NCBI RefSeq assembly: GCF_900002575.1
Contig: NZ_LN650648.1
Coordinates: forward strand, 744,001-808,000
Source of the DNA: Romboutsia hominis
GTDB taxonomy: Bacteria > Bacillota > Clostridia > Peptostreptococcales > Peptostreptococcaceae
DNA length: 64,000 bases
Reading direction: 5' to 3'
Both the position numbers and the translations under genes were made by a program. The notes beneath the pieces are model-generated. The model worked only from the letters and a program-made list of their open reading frames with translations. It was not told the origin of the DNA and searched no databases. Position 1 is the first letter of the stretch; each line of letters begins with the position of its first letter. Shown here in pieces: positions 1 through 7,701 of the stretch.

Positions 1-1001
1 TGGTAAAAAACTTTAGAAAACAAGTTTTAGATTATATTGTACCTGTAGCAAATAGTCTTTACGAAAGACAATCTAAAAGGATAGGTGTAGATAGACTTAC
101 ATATGTAGATGAAAACCTTGAGTTTTTAAGTGGGAATGCAACACCTAAGGGAAGTGACGAATACATAATAGAAAATGGAAGAAAAATGTATTCTGAGCTA
201 TCAAATGAAACTAAAGAATTCTTTAATTTCATGCTAGAAAATGAACTTATGGACTTAGTAACTAAAAAAGGTAAAGCAGCAGGTGGATACTGTACATATA
301 TACCAGATTATAAATCTCCATTTATATTCTCGAACTTTAATCAAACATTAGATGATATAGATGTATTAACTCATGAAGCAGGTCATGCTTTTCAGCTTTA
401 TATGTCAACTTGGATTGATATGCCAGAAATAAACTTCCCAACTTATGAAAGTTGTGAAATACATTCTATGAGTATGGAATTTATAACTTGGCCTTGGATG
501 AAATTATTCTTTAAAGAAGATACAGAGAAATATAAATTTACTCATCTATCATCAGCTATTAAGTTTATACCATATGGAATAGTAGTAGATGAATTCCAGC
601 ACTATATATATGAACAGCCTAATATGACTAAAGAAGAAAGAAAAAATATTTGGAGAGAACTAGAGAAAAAATATTTACCACATAGAATATTTGAAGATAA
701 TGATTTTTTAGAAAAAGGAACTTGGTGGTTTAAGCAAGGACATATATTTAAAAATCCATTTTATTATATAGATTATACATTAGCTCAGATATGTGCATTA
801 CAGTTTTGGAAAAAAATGAGGGTGGACAGAATCAATGGATGGGAAAATTATCTAGACATATGTAGAGTTGGAGGAACAAAGTCGTTCTTAGAAATAGTAA
901 AGATAGGTGATTTAAAATCTCCATTTGAAGATGGATGTGTAGAAAGTGTTATAGATGTTATTAAAAATTATTTAGATAGTATAGATGATAAAGCTTTATA
1001 A
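1..1001 (+). CDS. M3 family oligoendopeptidase, C-terminal part
   Basis: Zinc metallopeptidase of the M3 (oligoendopeptidase F/thimet) type, which cuts short peptides in the cytoplasm. The gene enters from the left edge, and the reading frame is open from base 3, so the first ATG at 186 is internal and not the start. The zinc motif HEAGH lies at bases 372-386. The third-ligand region, with the motif ESCEIHSMSMEF, follows about 25 residues later, as the family requires. The C-terminal helical half is complete to the stop. No membrane segment or signal is seen in the visible part. The next feature is a separate riboswitch-led unit, so this gene is not part of the grd operon. Family assignment is firm; substrate is unknown. 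Confidence 0.9.
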   Translation, partial: VKNFRKQVLDYIVPVANSLYERQSKRIGVDRLTYVDENLEFLSGNATPKGSDEYIIENGRKMYSELSNETKEFFNFMLENELMDLVTKKGKAAGGYCTYIPDYKSPFIFSNFNQTLDDIDVLTHEAGHAFQLYMSTWIDMPEINFPTYESCEIHSMSMEFITWPWMKLFFKEDTEKYKFTHLSSAIKFIPYGIVVDEFQHYIYEQPNMTKEERKNIWRELEKKYLPHRIFEDNDFLEKGTWWFKQGHIFKNPFYYIDYTLAQICALQFWKKMRVDRINGWENYLDICRVGGTKSFLEIVKIGDLKSPFEDGCVESVIDVIKNYLDSIDDKAL

Positions 1002-1115
1002 TATATATACTGTAGAAATATGTAGCAATATTTACAGAAAAATATATTGAAATTTAAATAGAAAGTTTCTTTTCTTAACTTAGAAAGTATAAAAAAATTA
1101 AACATTCCGGTTGAA

Positions 1116-1232
1116 GGATATAGGAGATTACTTCTAAAAAGAAGTGACCGAAGGTACAAGTTTGATTAAATCCTAATTTAATCAAATGAAATTCTCAGGT
1201 AAAAATATTATATTCAGATGGAACTCTGAAGA
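1116..1232 (+). promoter_or_regulatory. Glycine riboswitch (single aptamer with 3' ghost stem)
   Basis: The segment carries the glycine-aptamer signatures: a GGAGA-type strand at 1123, GACCGAAGG near 1145, TTCTCAGGTAAAA near 1192, and a closing P1 of GGATATA (1116-1122) with TATATTC (1209-1215). It is followed by a small stem TTCAGA/TCTGAA (1213-1230) around GGAACTCTGAAGA, like the partial second (ghost) aptamer of singlet glycine riboswitches. It stands before grdX-trxB-trxA-grd genes, the usual place for it in amino-acid-fermenting clostridia. The aptamer core looks undamaged even though most genes behind it are dead. Confidence 0.88.
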
Positions 1233-1240
1233 TTATATTA

Positions 1241-1278
1241 ACAGAGAAAACAAATGGGATTTGTTTTCTCTGTTTTTT
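1241..1278 (+). terminator. Rho-independent terminator of the glycine riboswitch
   Basis: A perfect 14-bp stem (ACAGAGAAAACAAA with its complement) closes a 5-base loop and is followed by six T. It starts nine bases after the aptamer, so it is the expression platform. CAGAG in its 5' arm could alternatively pair with CTCTG (1225-1229) of the ghost stem, a possible switching interaction (inference). Confidence 0.88.
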
Positions 1279-1309
1279 ATTAAATAGACTTAAAAAGGAG
1301 AGGATTTTT

Positions 1310-1683
1310 ATAATAATAATAACCAATAATACTATTGTCAAAAACAAAATAAAGCACAAAAATGTAAAATATATAAAGACACATATCTAGAAATTTTAAA
1401 AGAAAGTAGAAATCTAATTCACAAAGGTTACGAACTTTTATCACATCCGATGTATTCCAGTATAAAGCTAAATGAAACTCCATACAGAAGTATAATATTA
1501 AAAAAATCAAACAAGTTAGATACAAATTCAGTACTATTGATTGAAGAAGCAATATACATTTCTAATAAATTTCAAAATAATAAACAAACACCTAATTGGA
1601 CAGATAATGTAATAGATGACTTTAGAGTCATAGACTTAGATATTTTAAGTAATACATTAGAAAGAATTCAATATATATTATAG
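1310..1683 (+). pseudogene. grdX: GrdX family protein, broken (start lost, one frameshift)
   Basis: GrdX is the small protein of unknown function that opens glycine reductase operons. Read from the ATA at 1310, seven bases behind the ribosome site AAGGAGAGG, the frame gives IIITNNTIVKNK. Near 1372-1377 the frame shifts by one base and continues as DTYLEILKESRNLIHKG, then SHPMYSSIKLNETPYRS, to the stop at 1683. Adding one A to the short A run gives a uniform frame of about 124 codons, the normal GrdX length. The ATG is replaced by ATA. The undamaged tail could only be translated from 1450 as a 77-residue fragment. Identification comes from the recalled GrdX pattern and operon position. Confidence 0.78.
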
Positions 1684-1769
1684 AAATTAAAAATAATATT
1701 TGATTGTATCAAAATAATAAAATATTTATCTATAAAAATGTTAAAAAAATAACTATAAAGGAGGGATTT

Positions 1770-2440
1770 ATAGGAGATATATATGATTTAATAATAATAG
1801 GATCAGGGCCTGCAGGGCTTTCGGCAGGACTTTATGGTGCAAGAGCAAAGTTAAAAACTCTTATACTTGAAAAAGGAAAAGCTGGAGGACAAATAGTAAC
1901 AACTCATGATGTTGCTAACTATCCAGGTTCAGTAGAAAATGCTAGTGGACCTAAGTTAATAGCAAGAATGGTGGAACAATGCAAAAGTTTTGGGGCAGAA
2001 ATGAAAAGCTAACTTGTGCCAAATCAATAGCAGAAAAAGCACAAAACAATCCTAATATAGAATTTGTACACAATACGACTGTGAAAGAATTATGCGGTGA
2101 TGGAATATTAGAAAAAGTTGTATTTGAAAATATTCTAACAGGTGAATTAAGTGAATATGAAGCAGATGAAGAAGATGGAACAATGGGGGTATTTGTATTC
2201 ATAGGACTCAAACCAGAAACAGAAATATTTAGAGATAAAATAGATACAGACCAAAATGACTATATAATAACAGATGAAGATATGAAGACTAATATAGAAG
2301 GGATATTTGCAGCAGGAGATTGCAGAGTTAAAGCTTTAAGACAGGTAGTAACAGCTACTAATGATGGAGCTATAGCTACAATAAGTGCTGAAAAATATAT
2401 AGAAAGTAAAGAATGGAATTTAGAAAAATCAACTATTTAA
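1770..2440 (+). pseudogene. trxB: Thioredoxin reductase, broken by internal deletion
   Basis: TrxB passes electrons from NADPH through FAD to thioredoxin. The N-terminal FAD motif IIIGSGPAGLSAG and the following GGQIVTTHDVANYPG are present, and the C-terminal FAD part (GIFAAGDCRVKALRQVVTA) is also present. Between GAEMKS, which ends in a stop at 2010-2012, and KLTCAKSIAEKA, in another frame, about 90 codons are missing. These would encode the redox CxxC site and the NADPH-binding domain, so any product is inactive. After an AAGGAGGG ribosome site the expected ATG is ATA (1770). An in-frame ATG exists only at 1704, upstream of that site. The gene lies between grdX and trxA, as in intact grd operons. 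Confidence 0.85.
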
Positions 2441-2459
2441 TTATAAAGGTGGAGTTTGA

Positions 2460-2777
2460 ATGATAATTTTAGATAAAAATACCTTTGAAGAAGAAGTTTT
2501 AAAACATGAAGGTATAGTTGTTGTAGATTTTTGGAGTGAAGGGTGTGAACCGTGTAAAGCATTGCCTCCAGAAGTTGAAGAACTTACTAATAAATATAAG
2601 GAAAATTTTAAATTCTGTAAACTAGATACAACAAAAGCTAGAAGATTGGCTATAAAAGAAAAGGTATTAGGACTTCCAACAATAGCTATATACAAAGAGG
2701 GTCAAAAAATAGATGAAGTTACAAAAGATGATGCAACTAGGATTAATATAGAAGAAATGATAAAGAAATACCTTTAA
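2460..2777 (+). CDS. trxA: Thioredoxin, grd-operon type
   Basis: Small cytoplasmic thioredoxin of 105 residues with one thioredoxin fold. The active site is CEPC (residues 29-32) within DFWSEGCEPCKAL, in place of the usual CGPC. This variant is typical of thioredoxins that serve glycine reductase. The cis-proline loop GLPTIAIY is present. The start ATG has AAGGTGGAG about eight bases upstream. It is the only gene of the riboswitch-controlled unit that remains open from start to stop. Its normal reductant (TrxB, upstream) and its normal client (glycine reductase, downstream) are both destroyed here, so it may serve other thiol targets or be in early decay. Expression should still depend on the glycine riboswitch. 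Confidence 0.92.
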   Translation: MIILDKNTFEEEVLKHEGIVVVDFWSEGCEPCKALPPEVEELTNKYKENFKFCKLDTTKARRLAIKEKVLGLPTIAIYKEGQKIDEVTKDDATRINIEEMIKKYL

Positions 2778-2895
2778 TATTTATATAAAATAGTTACTTA
2801 CAACTAGTTTGATAAATATTAAAGGTTATATATTGAGTTAGTTGAGAAATATAAATTTTAGTTTTTTAAAACTTAAATAATTAGGGGGTGCAAGC

Positions 2896-3565
2896 ATGCG
2901 TCTTGAGTTAGGTAAAATTTTTATAAGAGATATTCAGTTTGGGAAGTAACTAAAGTTAAAGATGCTACATTATACATCAATAAGGAAGAGATGCTTAAAG
3001 AAATTGGTGGGGACGAGCATATAAAGTCTATAGATCTAGAACTAGCTCATTCAGGTGAAAGTGTAAGAATAGTACCAGTAAAAGATGTTATAGAACCAAG
3101 AGTTAAAGTAGAAGGTAATGGAGGAATATTCCCAGGAATAATATCTAAGATTGAATTGTTGGAAGTGAAAAAACTCATGCAATTTATGGGTGTGCTGTTG
3201 TTACTACTGGTAAAATAGTAGGATTCTAAGAAGGTATTATCGATATGACAGGACCTGGGGCAAAATATTGCCCTTTCTCTAATCTTAACAATATAGTTGC
3301 TATAGCAGAACCAGTAGATGAATTAAAACAACATGACCATGAAAAAGCAATAAGAATGATAGGGTTTAAAGTTGCAGCATATTTAGGGGAAACTGCTAGA
3401 AATTTAACTCCTGATGAAGTTAAGGTTTATGAAACTAAGCCACTTTTAGAATCAATAAAAGAGTATCCACACCTTCCAAAAGTAGCATATGTTTATATGC
3501 TTCAAACTCAAGGATTGCTTCATGATACGTATGTATATGGTGTTGATGCGCTTAGAGAAATATAG
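2896..3565 (+). pseudogene. grdE: Glycine/sarcosine/betaine reductase component B (GrdE), truncated and frameshifted
   Basis: GrdE is the proprotein of the substrate-binding subunits of component B. The frame starts MRLELGKIFIRDIQFG and hits a stop at 2947. It resumes in another frame (LYINKEEM, then SVRIVPVKDVIEPRVKV) and shifts again near 3150 (HAIYGCAVVTTGKIVGF). It then meets a TAA at 3227 where the family has a sense codon, and continues DMTGPGAKYCPFS to YVYMLQTQGLLHDTYVYGV. It ends at 3565, about half way along the roughly 430-residue family. The autocleavage Cys and the whole C-terminal subunit are gone. At least two frameshifts and one nonsense change are visible besides the truncation. 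Confidence 0.88.
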
Positions 3566-3663
3566 GAATAAGTGAATAAAATAATGGAGTATCTAAAGAA
3601 GAAGCTAAAAAGATAATAGCAGAGTCCCTAAGAAAATTAGCATTAGATATGATAGAAGAATAG
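3566..3663 (+). pseudogene. grdC: Remnant of the GrdC 3' end
   Basis: Immediately behind the broken grdE a short frame reads NNGVSKEEAKKIIAESL and RKLALDMIEE before a TAG at 3661-3663. This matches the C-terminal end of GrdC, the component C beta subunit that forms acetyl phosphate. An internal TAA lies at about 3577. The normal order is grdE-grdA-grdB-grdC-grdD, so the join from mid-grdE to the end of grdC means that grdA, grdB and most of grdC, including both selenocysteine genes, were deleted. The piece is short, so identity rests on pattern and position. Confidence 0.65.
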
Positions 3664-3674
3664 GAGGTAATATT

Positions 3675-4443
3675 ATGGCTAAAAAGATAATAGGGCAAAC
3701 TCTTCTAGAGATAGCTGATGCAATAGAAAGTGGAGAATTTGGTAAAAAATAAGAATAGGACTGACTACATTAGGAAGTGAACATGGAATAGATAATTTAG
3801 TAAATGGAGCTAATTTAGCTAAGTCTAGCTTATTTTATATAGTTTTAATAGGTAAAAAAGTAGATACTAACTTTGAAGTTGTAGAAGTAAGTTGTGAAAA
3901 AGAAATTCATAAAAAAATGGAAGAGTTATAACACCAGGCAAAGGAAAAGAAATGATACTTGCAACAACAGGAACTAGTGCAACTAATAGAATAGAGTCTA
4001 TGGTTAGAAATGCAATATGTGGTATAGCTACTGCAAAAAGCATAGGTATAAGAAATCCAAAGGAGTTATACTTAATGTTGATGGTGCTAGACAAGTTGAA
4101 AAATGCTTATATTATCTAGGGCATCAGGAATTCTAGTAGTAAAAAACGCAATAAAGTATGCTTATGATATAGTAAAAGGAAGTATAAGTGAATTAATTAA
4201 AAATGAATTTGAAATACTAAAAAAGCTAAATTAAATGATATAATATCTAAATCTACAAAAAAAGAAATAAAAGCAAAACAAGAAGTTAAAATGCCTAAAA
4301 AAGAAATAGTTACAGAACAAATAAGTGGAATAGATATTATGGATTTAGATGATGCAATCATAGATTTATGGGAAAATGATATATATGCAGAAAGTGGTAT
4401 GGGTTGTACAGGACCTATAGTTTTAATTAATATAATTTTATAG
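3675..4443 (+). pseudogene. grdD: Glycine reductase component C subunit alpha (GrdD), broken
   Basis: GrdD works with GrdC to turn the carboxymethyl-selenoether into acetyl phosphate. The frame opens with a good ribosome site (AGGAGG) and MAKKIIGQTLLEIADAIE, then a stop at about 3750. It resumes in another frame (IRIGLTTLGSEHG), stops at about 3930, and resumes again (ATTGTSATNRIESMVRNAI, then GVILNVDGARQVEKC). After a further gap come ILVVKNAIKYAYDIVKGSI and the conserved end YAESGMGCTGPIVLIN, with a stop at about 4441. Several indels and at least one internal deletion are needed to explain it, since intact GrdD is near 385 residues. No functional product is possible. Confidence 0.85.
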
Positions 4444-4735
4444 TTTATATTAATATTTAATGAAAAAGTAGGCAATATAGAATTAACATATAAAATAAAA
4501 ACTACAAACACATTAACTAGATATGAAGAAGGTACTATAACTCAAGTTCTAAATCAAAATTGGAGAAAAGTGGTGACTTTTAAATAAATTGAACGAAGAC
4601 CCTTATATAAAGAAGTTAATGGATAATTATTAAAAGATTACAATACTTTTGAAAGAAAAGGAGAAGTAAAAATATTTATACTATTAAAATTAGAATATAG
4701 CTTAGATGCTAGTGAAAGTGTTTAATTTAAATAAA
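4444..4735 (+). other. Possible unidentified gene remnant after grdD
   Basis: This stretch has gene-like fragments separated by stops, for example GNIELTYKIKTTNTLTRYEE and YNTFERKGEVKIF. There is no start with a ribosome site and no frame longer than about 45 codons. It may be a further decayed grd-linked gene or chance reading in AT-rich DNA. I do not recognise it. The 65 bases after it, up to the guanine riboswitch, hold nothing I can name. Confidence 0.25.
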
Positions 4736-4800
4736 ACTATATTGAATAAAGTAAATATATATAATATAATTATATAAATAAATAGATACATAAAAAACTA

Positions 4801-4867
4801 CCTGTATATTTTTGAAGATATGGTTCAAATGTTTCTACATAGCTACCGTAAATAGCTTGACTACAGG
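4801..4867 (+). promoter_or_regulatory. Guanine riboswitch aptamer (purine riboswitch)
   Basis: P1 is CCTGTA (4801-4806) with TACAGG (4862-4867). Between them are the purine-aptamer signatures GATATGG, GTTTCTAC, TACCGTAAATAG and TTGACTACAGG. The base after TTGA is C, the position that selects guanine/hypoxanthine over adenine. It precedes xpt, a classic guanine-riboswitch target. Confidence 0.92.
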
Positions 4868-4965
4868 AGCTTAATATAAAGTATAGTTTTATTTAGTAAT
4901 ATAATCATTGTTAGTAATTTTAATATTTACATAATGACTATTTCTATATATTTAACTAGATTATT

Positions 4966-4998
4966 AACTCCTGTCTATAAATAGAGAGGAGTTTTTTA
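4966..4998 (+). terminator. Guanine riboswitch terminator
   Basis: AACTCCTGTCTAT pairs with ATAGAGAGGAGTT (one mismatch) and is followed by a T run. It lies 99 bases after the aptamer and 38 before xpt, as expected for an OFF switch that attenuates transcription when guanine is bound. Confidence 0.85.
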
Positions 4999-5035
4999 TT
5001 AGATCAGAGTTAAACATAATGTTTGGAGGATAAAT

Positions 5036-5608
5036 ATGGAATTACTACAAGAGAAAATATTAAAAGATGGAAGAATAGAAGGAAATGATATATTAAAAGT
5101 TGATAACTTTTTAAATCATCAATTAGATATAGCTTTTTTAAATGAAATGGGAAAAGAGTTTAAAAATAGATTTAAAGATGAAAAAATAGATAAAATATTA
5201 ACAATAGAAGCTTCAGGAATAGCAATAGCTTCAATAGCATCACAACATTTTGGAAATGTGCCTGTGGTTTTTGCTAAAAAAGTAGAATCTAAGAACTTAG
5301 ATAAAGAAGTATATGAAACAAAAGTATATTCATTTACAAAAGGAAAAGAATATAGTGTAAAAGTATCTAAAAGATATTTAAATGAAGGTGAAAATATACT
5401 AGTTCTAGATGATTTTTTAGCAAATGGGAGAGCAGCAATTGGTCTTAAAGATTTAGTAGATCAAGCAGGAGCTAATTTAGTAGGAGTTGGTATAGCTATA
5501 GAAAAAGGATTCCAAGAAGGAAGAGAACTTTTATTAAGTAAAGGTATAAGACTTGAATCATTAGCAATACTTGATTCTATAGAAAATGGAGTTATAAAAT
5601 TTAGATAA
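5036..5608 (+). CDS. xpt: Xanthine phosphoribosyltransferase
   Basis: Purine salvage enzyme that joins xanthine to PRPP to give XMP in the cytoplasm. At 190 residues it has the family length. The start [12 protein letters not shown] is typical, and the PRPP-binding loop appears as [16 protein letters not shown] near residues 121-136. The ribosome site TTGGAGG lies eight bases before the ATG. It is a single-gene unit behind a guanine riboswitch and in front of its own terminator, so control by guanine through attenuation is well supported by the sequence. Confidence 0.95.
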   Translation: MELLQEKILKDGRIEGNDILKVDNFLNHQLDIAFLNEMGKEFKNRFKDEKIDKILTIEASGIAIASIASQHFGNVPVVFAKKVESKNLDKEVYETKVYSFTKGKEYSVKVSKRYLNEGENILVLDDFLANGRAAIGLKDLVDQAGANLVGVGIAIEKGFQEGRELLLSKGIRLESLAILDSIENGVIKFR

Positions 5609-5653
5609 TATAATATTTAAAATAAAATAGAAATTTAATTTAGATTATAATAT

Positions 5654-5704
5654 AAAAGTATAGGATAAAGTATTTAATATGTTATTTGTCCTATACTTTT
5701 TTAT
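5654..5704 (+). terminator. Terminator after xpt
   Basis: AAAAGTATAGGA (5654-5665) pairs perfectly with TCCTATACTTTT (5689-5700), followed by TTATT. The remaining bases up to 5927 are AT-rich; apart from a likely promoter for the next gene I see nothing specific there. Confidence 0.85.
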
Positions 5705-5927
5705 TACTTACAATTAGAGAATATATAATATGTAGGATTTTTAGATTTATATAATAAAATATAAGAAGTTAAATAATTAATTAACGTGAAAAAATATGTA
5801 TAATATGGTATATTATATAAATGATATTACTTATTAGAATATTTAATTATGACTAGTAAATAATATTAACTATAATATATAAACAAAAAATAATATAAAT
5901 ATATAAATAAGTTTTAGGAGGGCTAAT

Positions 5928-6578
5928 ATGAAATTTTTCGTAGATACAGCCAATGTAGAAGAAATAAGAGAAGCAAATGATTTAGGTGTAATATGTGGTG
6001 TTACAACAAACCCATCATTAATAGCTAAAGAAGGAAGAGACTTTATAGAAGTAGTAAAAGAAATAACAGAAATAGTAGACGGGCCTATAAGTGCAGAGGT
6101 TATAAGCTTAGATGCAAAAGGAATGGTAGAAGAAGCTGATAAACTATCTAAAATACATAAAAATATAGTAATAAAATTACCTATGACAGAAGAAGGACTA
6201 AAAGCTACTAAAATATTATCTCAAAAAGGGATAAAAACTAATGTAACTTTAATATTTAGTTCTGTTCAAGCTCTTTTAGCAGCTAGAGCAGGAGCTACAT
6301 ATGTAAGCCCATTCGTTGGAAGACTTGATGACATAGGTCAAAATGGACTTGAATTAATAGAAGAAGTAGTGGATATATTTGCACAAAATGATATAGATAC
6401 ACAAATAATAGTTGCAAGTGTTAGAAATCCAATACACGTATCACAAGCTGCAAGATTAGGAGCAGATATAGCAACAGTTCCACTTAAAGTTATAAAGCAA
6501 ATGACTAAACATCCTTTAACAGATAAAGGAATAGAGAGCTTTATAAAAGACTGGGAAGGTGCTTCATTAAAATTATAA
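5928..6578 (+). CDS. fsa: Fructose-6-phosphate aldolase / small transaldolase
   Basis: Class I aldolase of the short transaldolase family (216 residues, TalC/FSA group). It acts on fructose 6-phosphate or sedoheptulose 7-phosphate in the cytosolic pentose phosphate network. The motifs FFVDTAN (residues 3-9) and [13 protein letters not shown] are present, as is the Schiff-base lysine K83 in [15 protein letters not shown] and [11 protein letters not shown] also fit the family. The ribosome site AGGAGGG is seven bases before the ATG. Sequence alone does not separate aldolase from transaldolase activity. The gene has its own terminator and no functional neighbour. Confidence 0.9.
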   Translation: MKFFVDTANVEEIREANDLGVICGVTTNPSLIAKEGRDFIEVVKEITEIVDGPISAEVISLDAKGMVEEADKLSKIHKNIVIKLPMTEEGLKATKILSQKGIKTNVTLIFSSVQALLAARAGATYVSPFVGRLDDIGQNGLELIEEVVDIFAQNDIDTQIIVASVRNPIHVSQAARLGADIATVPLKVIKQMTKHPLTDKGIESFIKDWEGASLKL

Positions 6579-6583
6579 TATAT

Positions 6584-6613
6584 AAAGGGTATGCAAATTT
6601 GCATACCCTTTTT
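6584..6613 (+). terminator. Terminator after the transaldolase gene
   Basis: A perfect 28-base palindrome (AAAGGGTATGCAAA plus its complement) is followed by a T run, six bases after the stop codon. Confidence 0.9.
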
Positions 6614-6641
6614 AATTATTTAAAAACATGTTTTAACAAAG

Positions 6642-6698
6642 GTTACACCGCTGTAACTTTAATTACGAATTTGTAATCTAAAGTAACAGCGGTGTAAC
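6642..6698 (+). repeat. Long inverted repeat with nested dyads (possible operator)
   Basis: The two arms, GTTACACCGCTG... and ...CAGCGGTGTAAC, pair over about 25 bases with very few mismatches around the centre GAATTT. Inside the structure lie smaller dyads: GTTACA-CCGC-TGTAAC on the left, a degenerate copy on the right, and ATTAC-N6-GTAAT in the middle. No T run follows, so it is not an ordinary terminator. It sits about 100 bases before the next start codon, where an operator would be. It is also noticeably richer in G and C than its surroundings. Confidence 0.6.
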
Positions 6699-6794
6699 TG
6701 TTATATATTATTTTACTATGGTAATATAAATACATAGAAAGAAATAAAACAAAAATTTACATAAATTTATATAAAGGAAAAGGATGTGATCTAA

Positions 6795-7496
6795 ATGAAA
6801 AGAGCTATAACAGCATTATCAGTATTATGTGGAGGAATGTTATTTATGAGTCCAATAAACAACATAATATTTGCACAAAATTCTAATAAAAAACCTGCTA
6901 CAGAAGTAGTTGAAAATATAAATAACAATGCTAAAGAAGAAGTAACAAAGCAAGAAAATAAAGATAATTTACAAAAGGAAGTAAAAAAAGTTGAAAAACA
7001 AGAAATAGTTACAAATAATAAATTAAACAATCAAAATGATTACATAGATAAAAAACAAAGTAAAATAGATAACAAAGAAAATGTAGTAACTAAAGAAGAA
7101 ACTAAAACTACTGAAAATAATCAAGTAGTAGAAAAACCACAAGTATCTGAAGATAAAAAAGTTGAAGATAATAAAATTGAGGACAATAAAGTTCAAGAAG
7201 AAAACAAAGTAGTTTCAAATGATAAAGTACAATCAGATATAAAAGAAGAAAGTAAAGTTGAAGTTATAGAAGTATTAAACAAAGAACAAGCTAAAGAATT
7301 AATACAAATGTATAATCAAGGTGTAAACTATACTTACGAAGGTGATGAAAATAACTTTAATGCGTTAAAAGAAAAAGGTTTAAGTGGATATGTATTCTTC
7401 CCAGATTATGATACTGATTTAGGATTTTTTGTTGATAAGAATACATCAAATATATACTACTTCCATCCAAGTGGATACCTTAAATTAGCTATATAA
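6795..7496 (+). CDS. Secreted Lys/Glu/Asn-rich protein of unknown function
   Basis: A 233-residue protein with an N-terminal signal peptide (MKRAITALSV, hydrophobic core, likely cut after IIFA near residue 27). Residues 28 to about 155 are low-complexity, rich in Lys, Glu, Asn, Gln and Val, with repeats such as VEDNKIEDNKVQEENKV, a probable extended spacer. The last 75 residues form a compact domain (QAKELIQMYNQG, then GYVFFPDYDTDLGFFVDK, then YYFHPSGYLKLAI) that I do not recognise. No LPXTG motif, lipobox or cell-wall-binding repeat is visible, so it is probably released or loosely attached. It is monocistronic, flanked by the dyad upstream and a terminator downstream. Confidence 0.8.
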   Translation: MKRAITALSVLCGGMLFMSPINNIIFAQNSNKKPATEVVENINNNAKEEVTKQENKDNLQKEVKKVEKQEIVTNNKLNNQNDYIDKKQSKIDNKENVVTKEETKTTENNQVVEKPQVSEDKKVEDNKIEDNKVQEENKVVSNDKVQSDIKEESKVEVIEVLNKEQAKELIQMYNQGVNYTYEGDENNFNALKEKGLSGYVFFPDYDTDLGFFVDKNTSNIYYFHPSGYLKLAI

Positions 7497-7532
7497 GATA
7501 ATTAATATAAAACTCCAAATTAAAACTTAAAG

Positions 7533-7570
7533 AAATAGCATCTTTTTTAATTAAAAAGATGCTATTTTTA
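7533..7570 (+). terminator. Terminator after the secreted protein gene
   Basis: AAATAGCATCTTTTT pairs with AAAAAGATGCTATTT around TAATT, followed by further T. Confidence 0.88.
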
Positions 7571-7701
7571 TGTATTGATTTAAATTTATTAATTTATATG
7601 ATTAGATAACTTACTTATTAAAATATATTAAGAGGCTTAAGTTGATATATAATATAAAAGATAGGACAAAATAATAAATAACAATATGTTAGGAGAGCAA
7701 A

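Noticed and set aside
2896-4443. In-frame UGA selenocysteine codons in the grd remains
   Set aside because: The selenoprotein genes grdA and grdB are missing. The stops seen in grdE, grdC and grdD remnants are TAA or TAG or lie at frameshifts.
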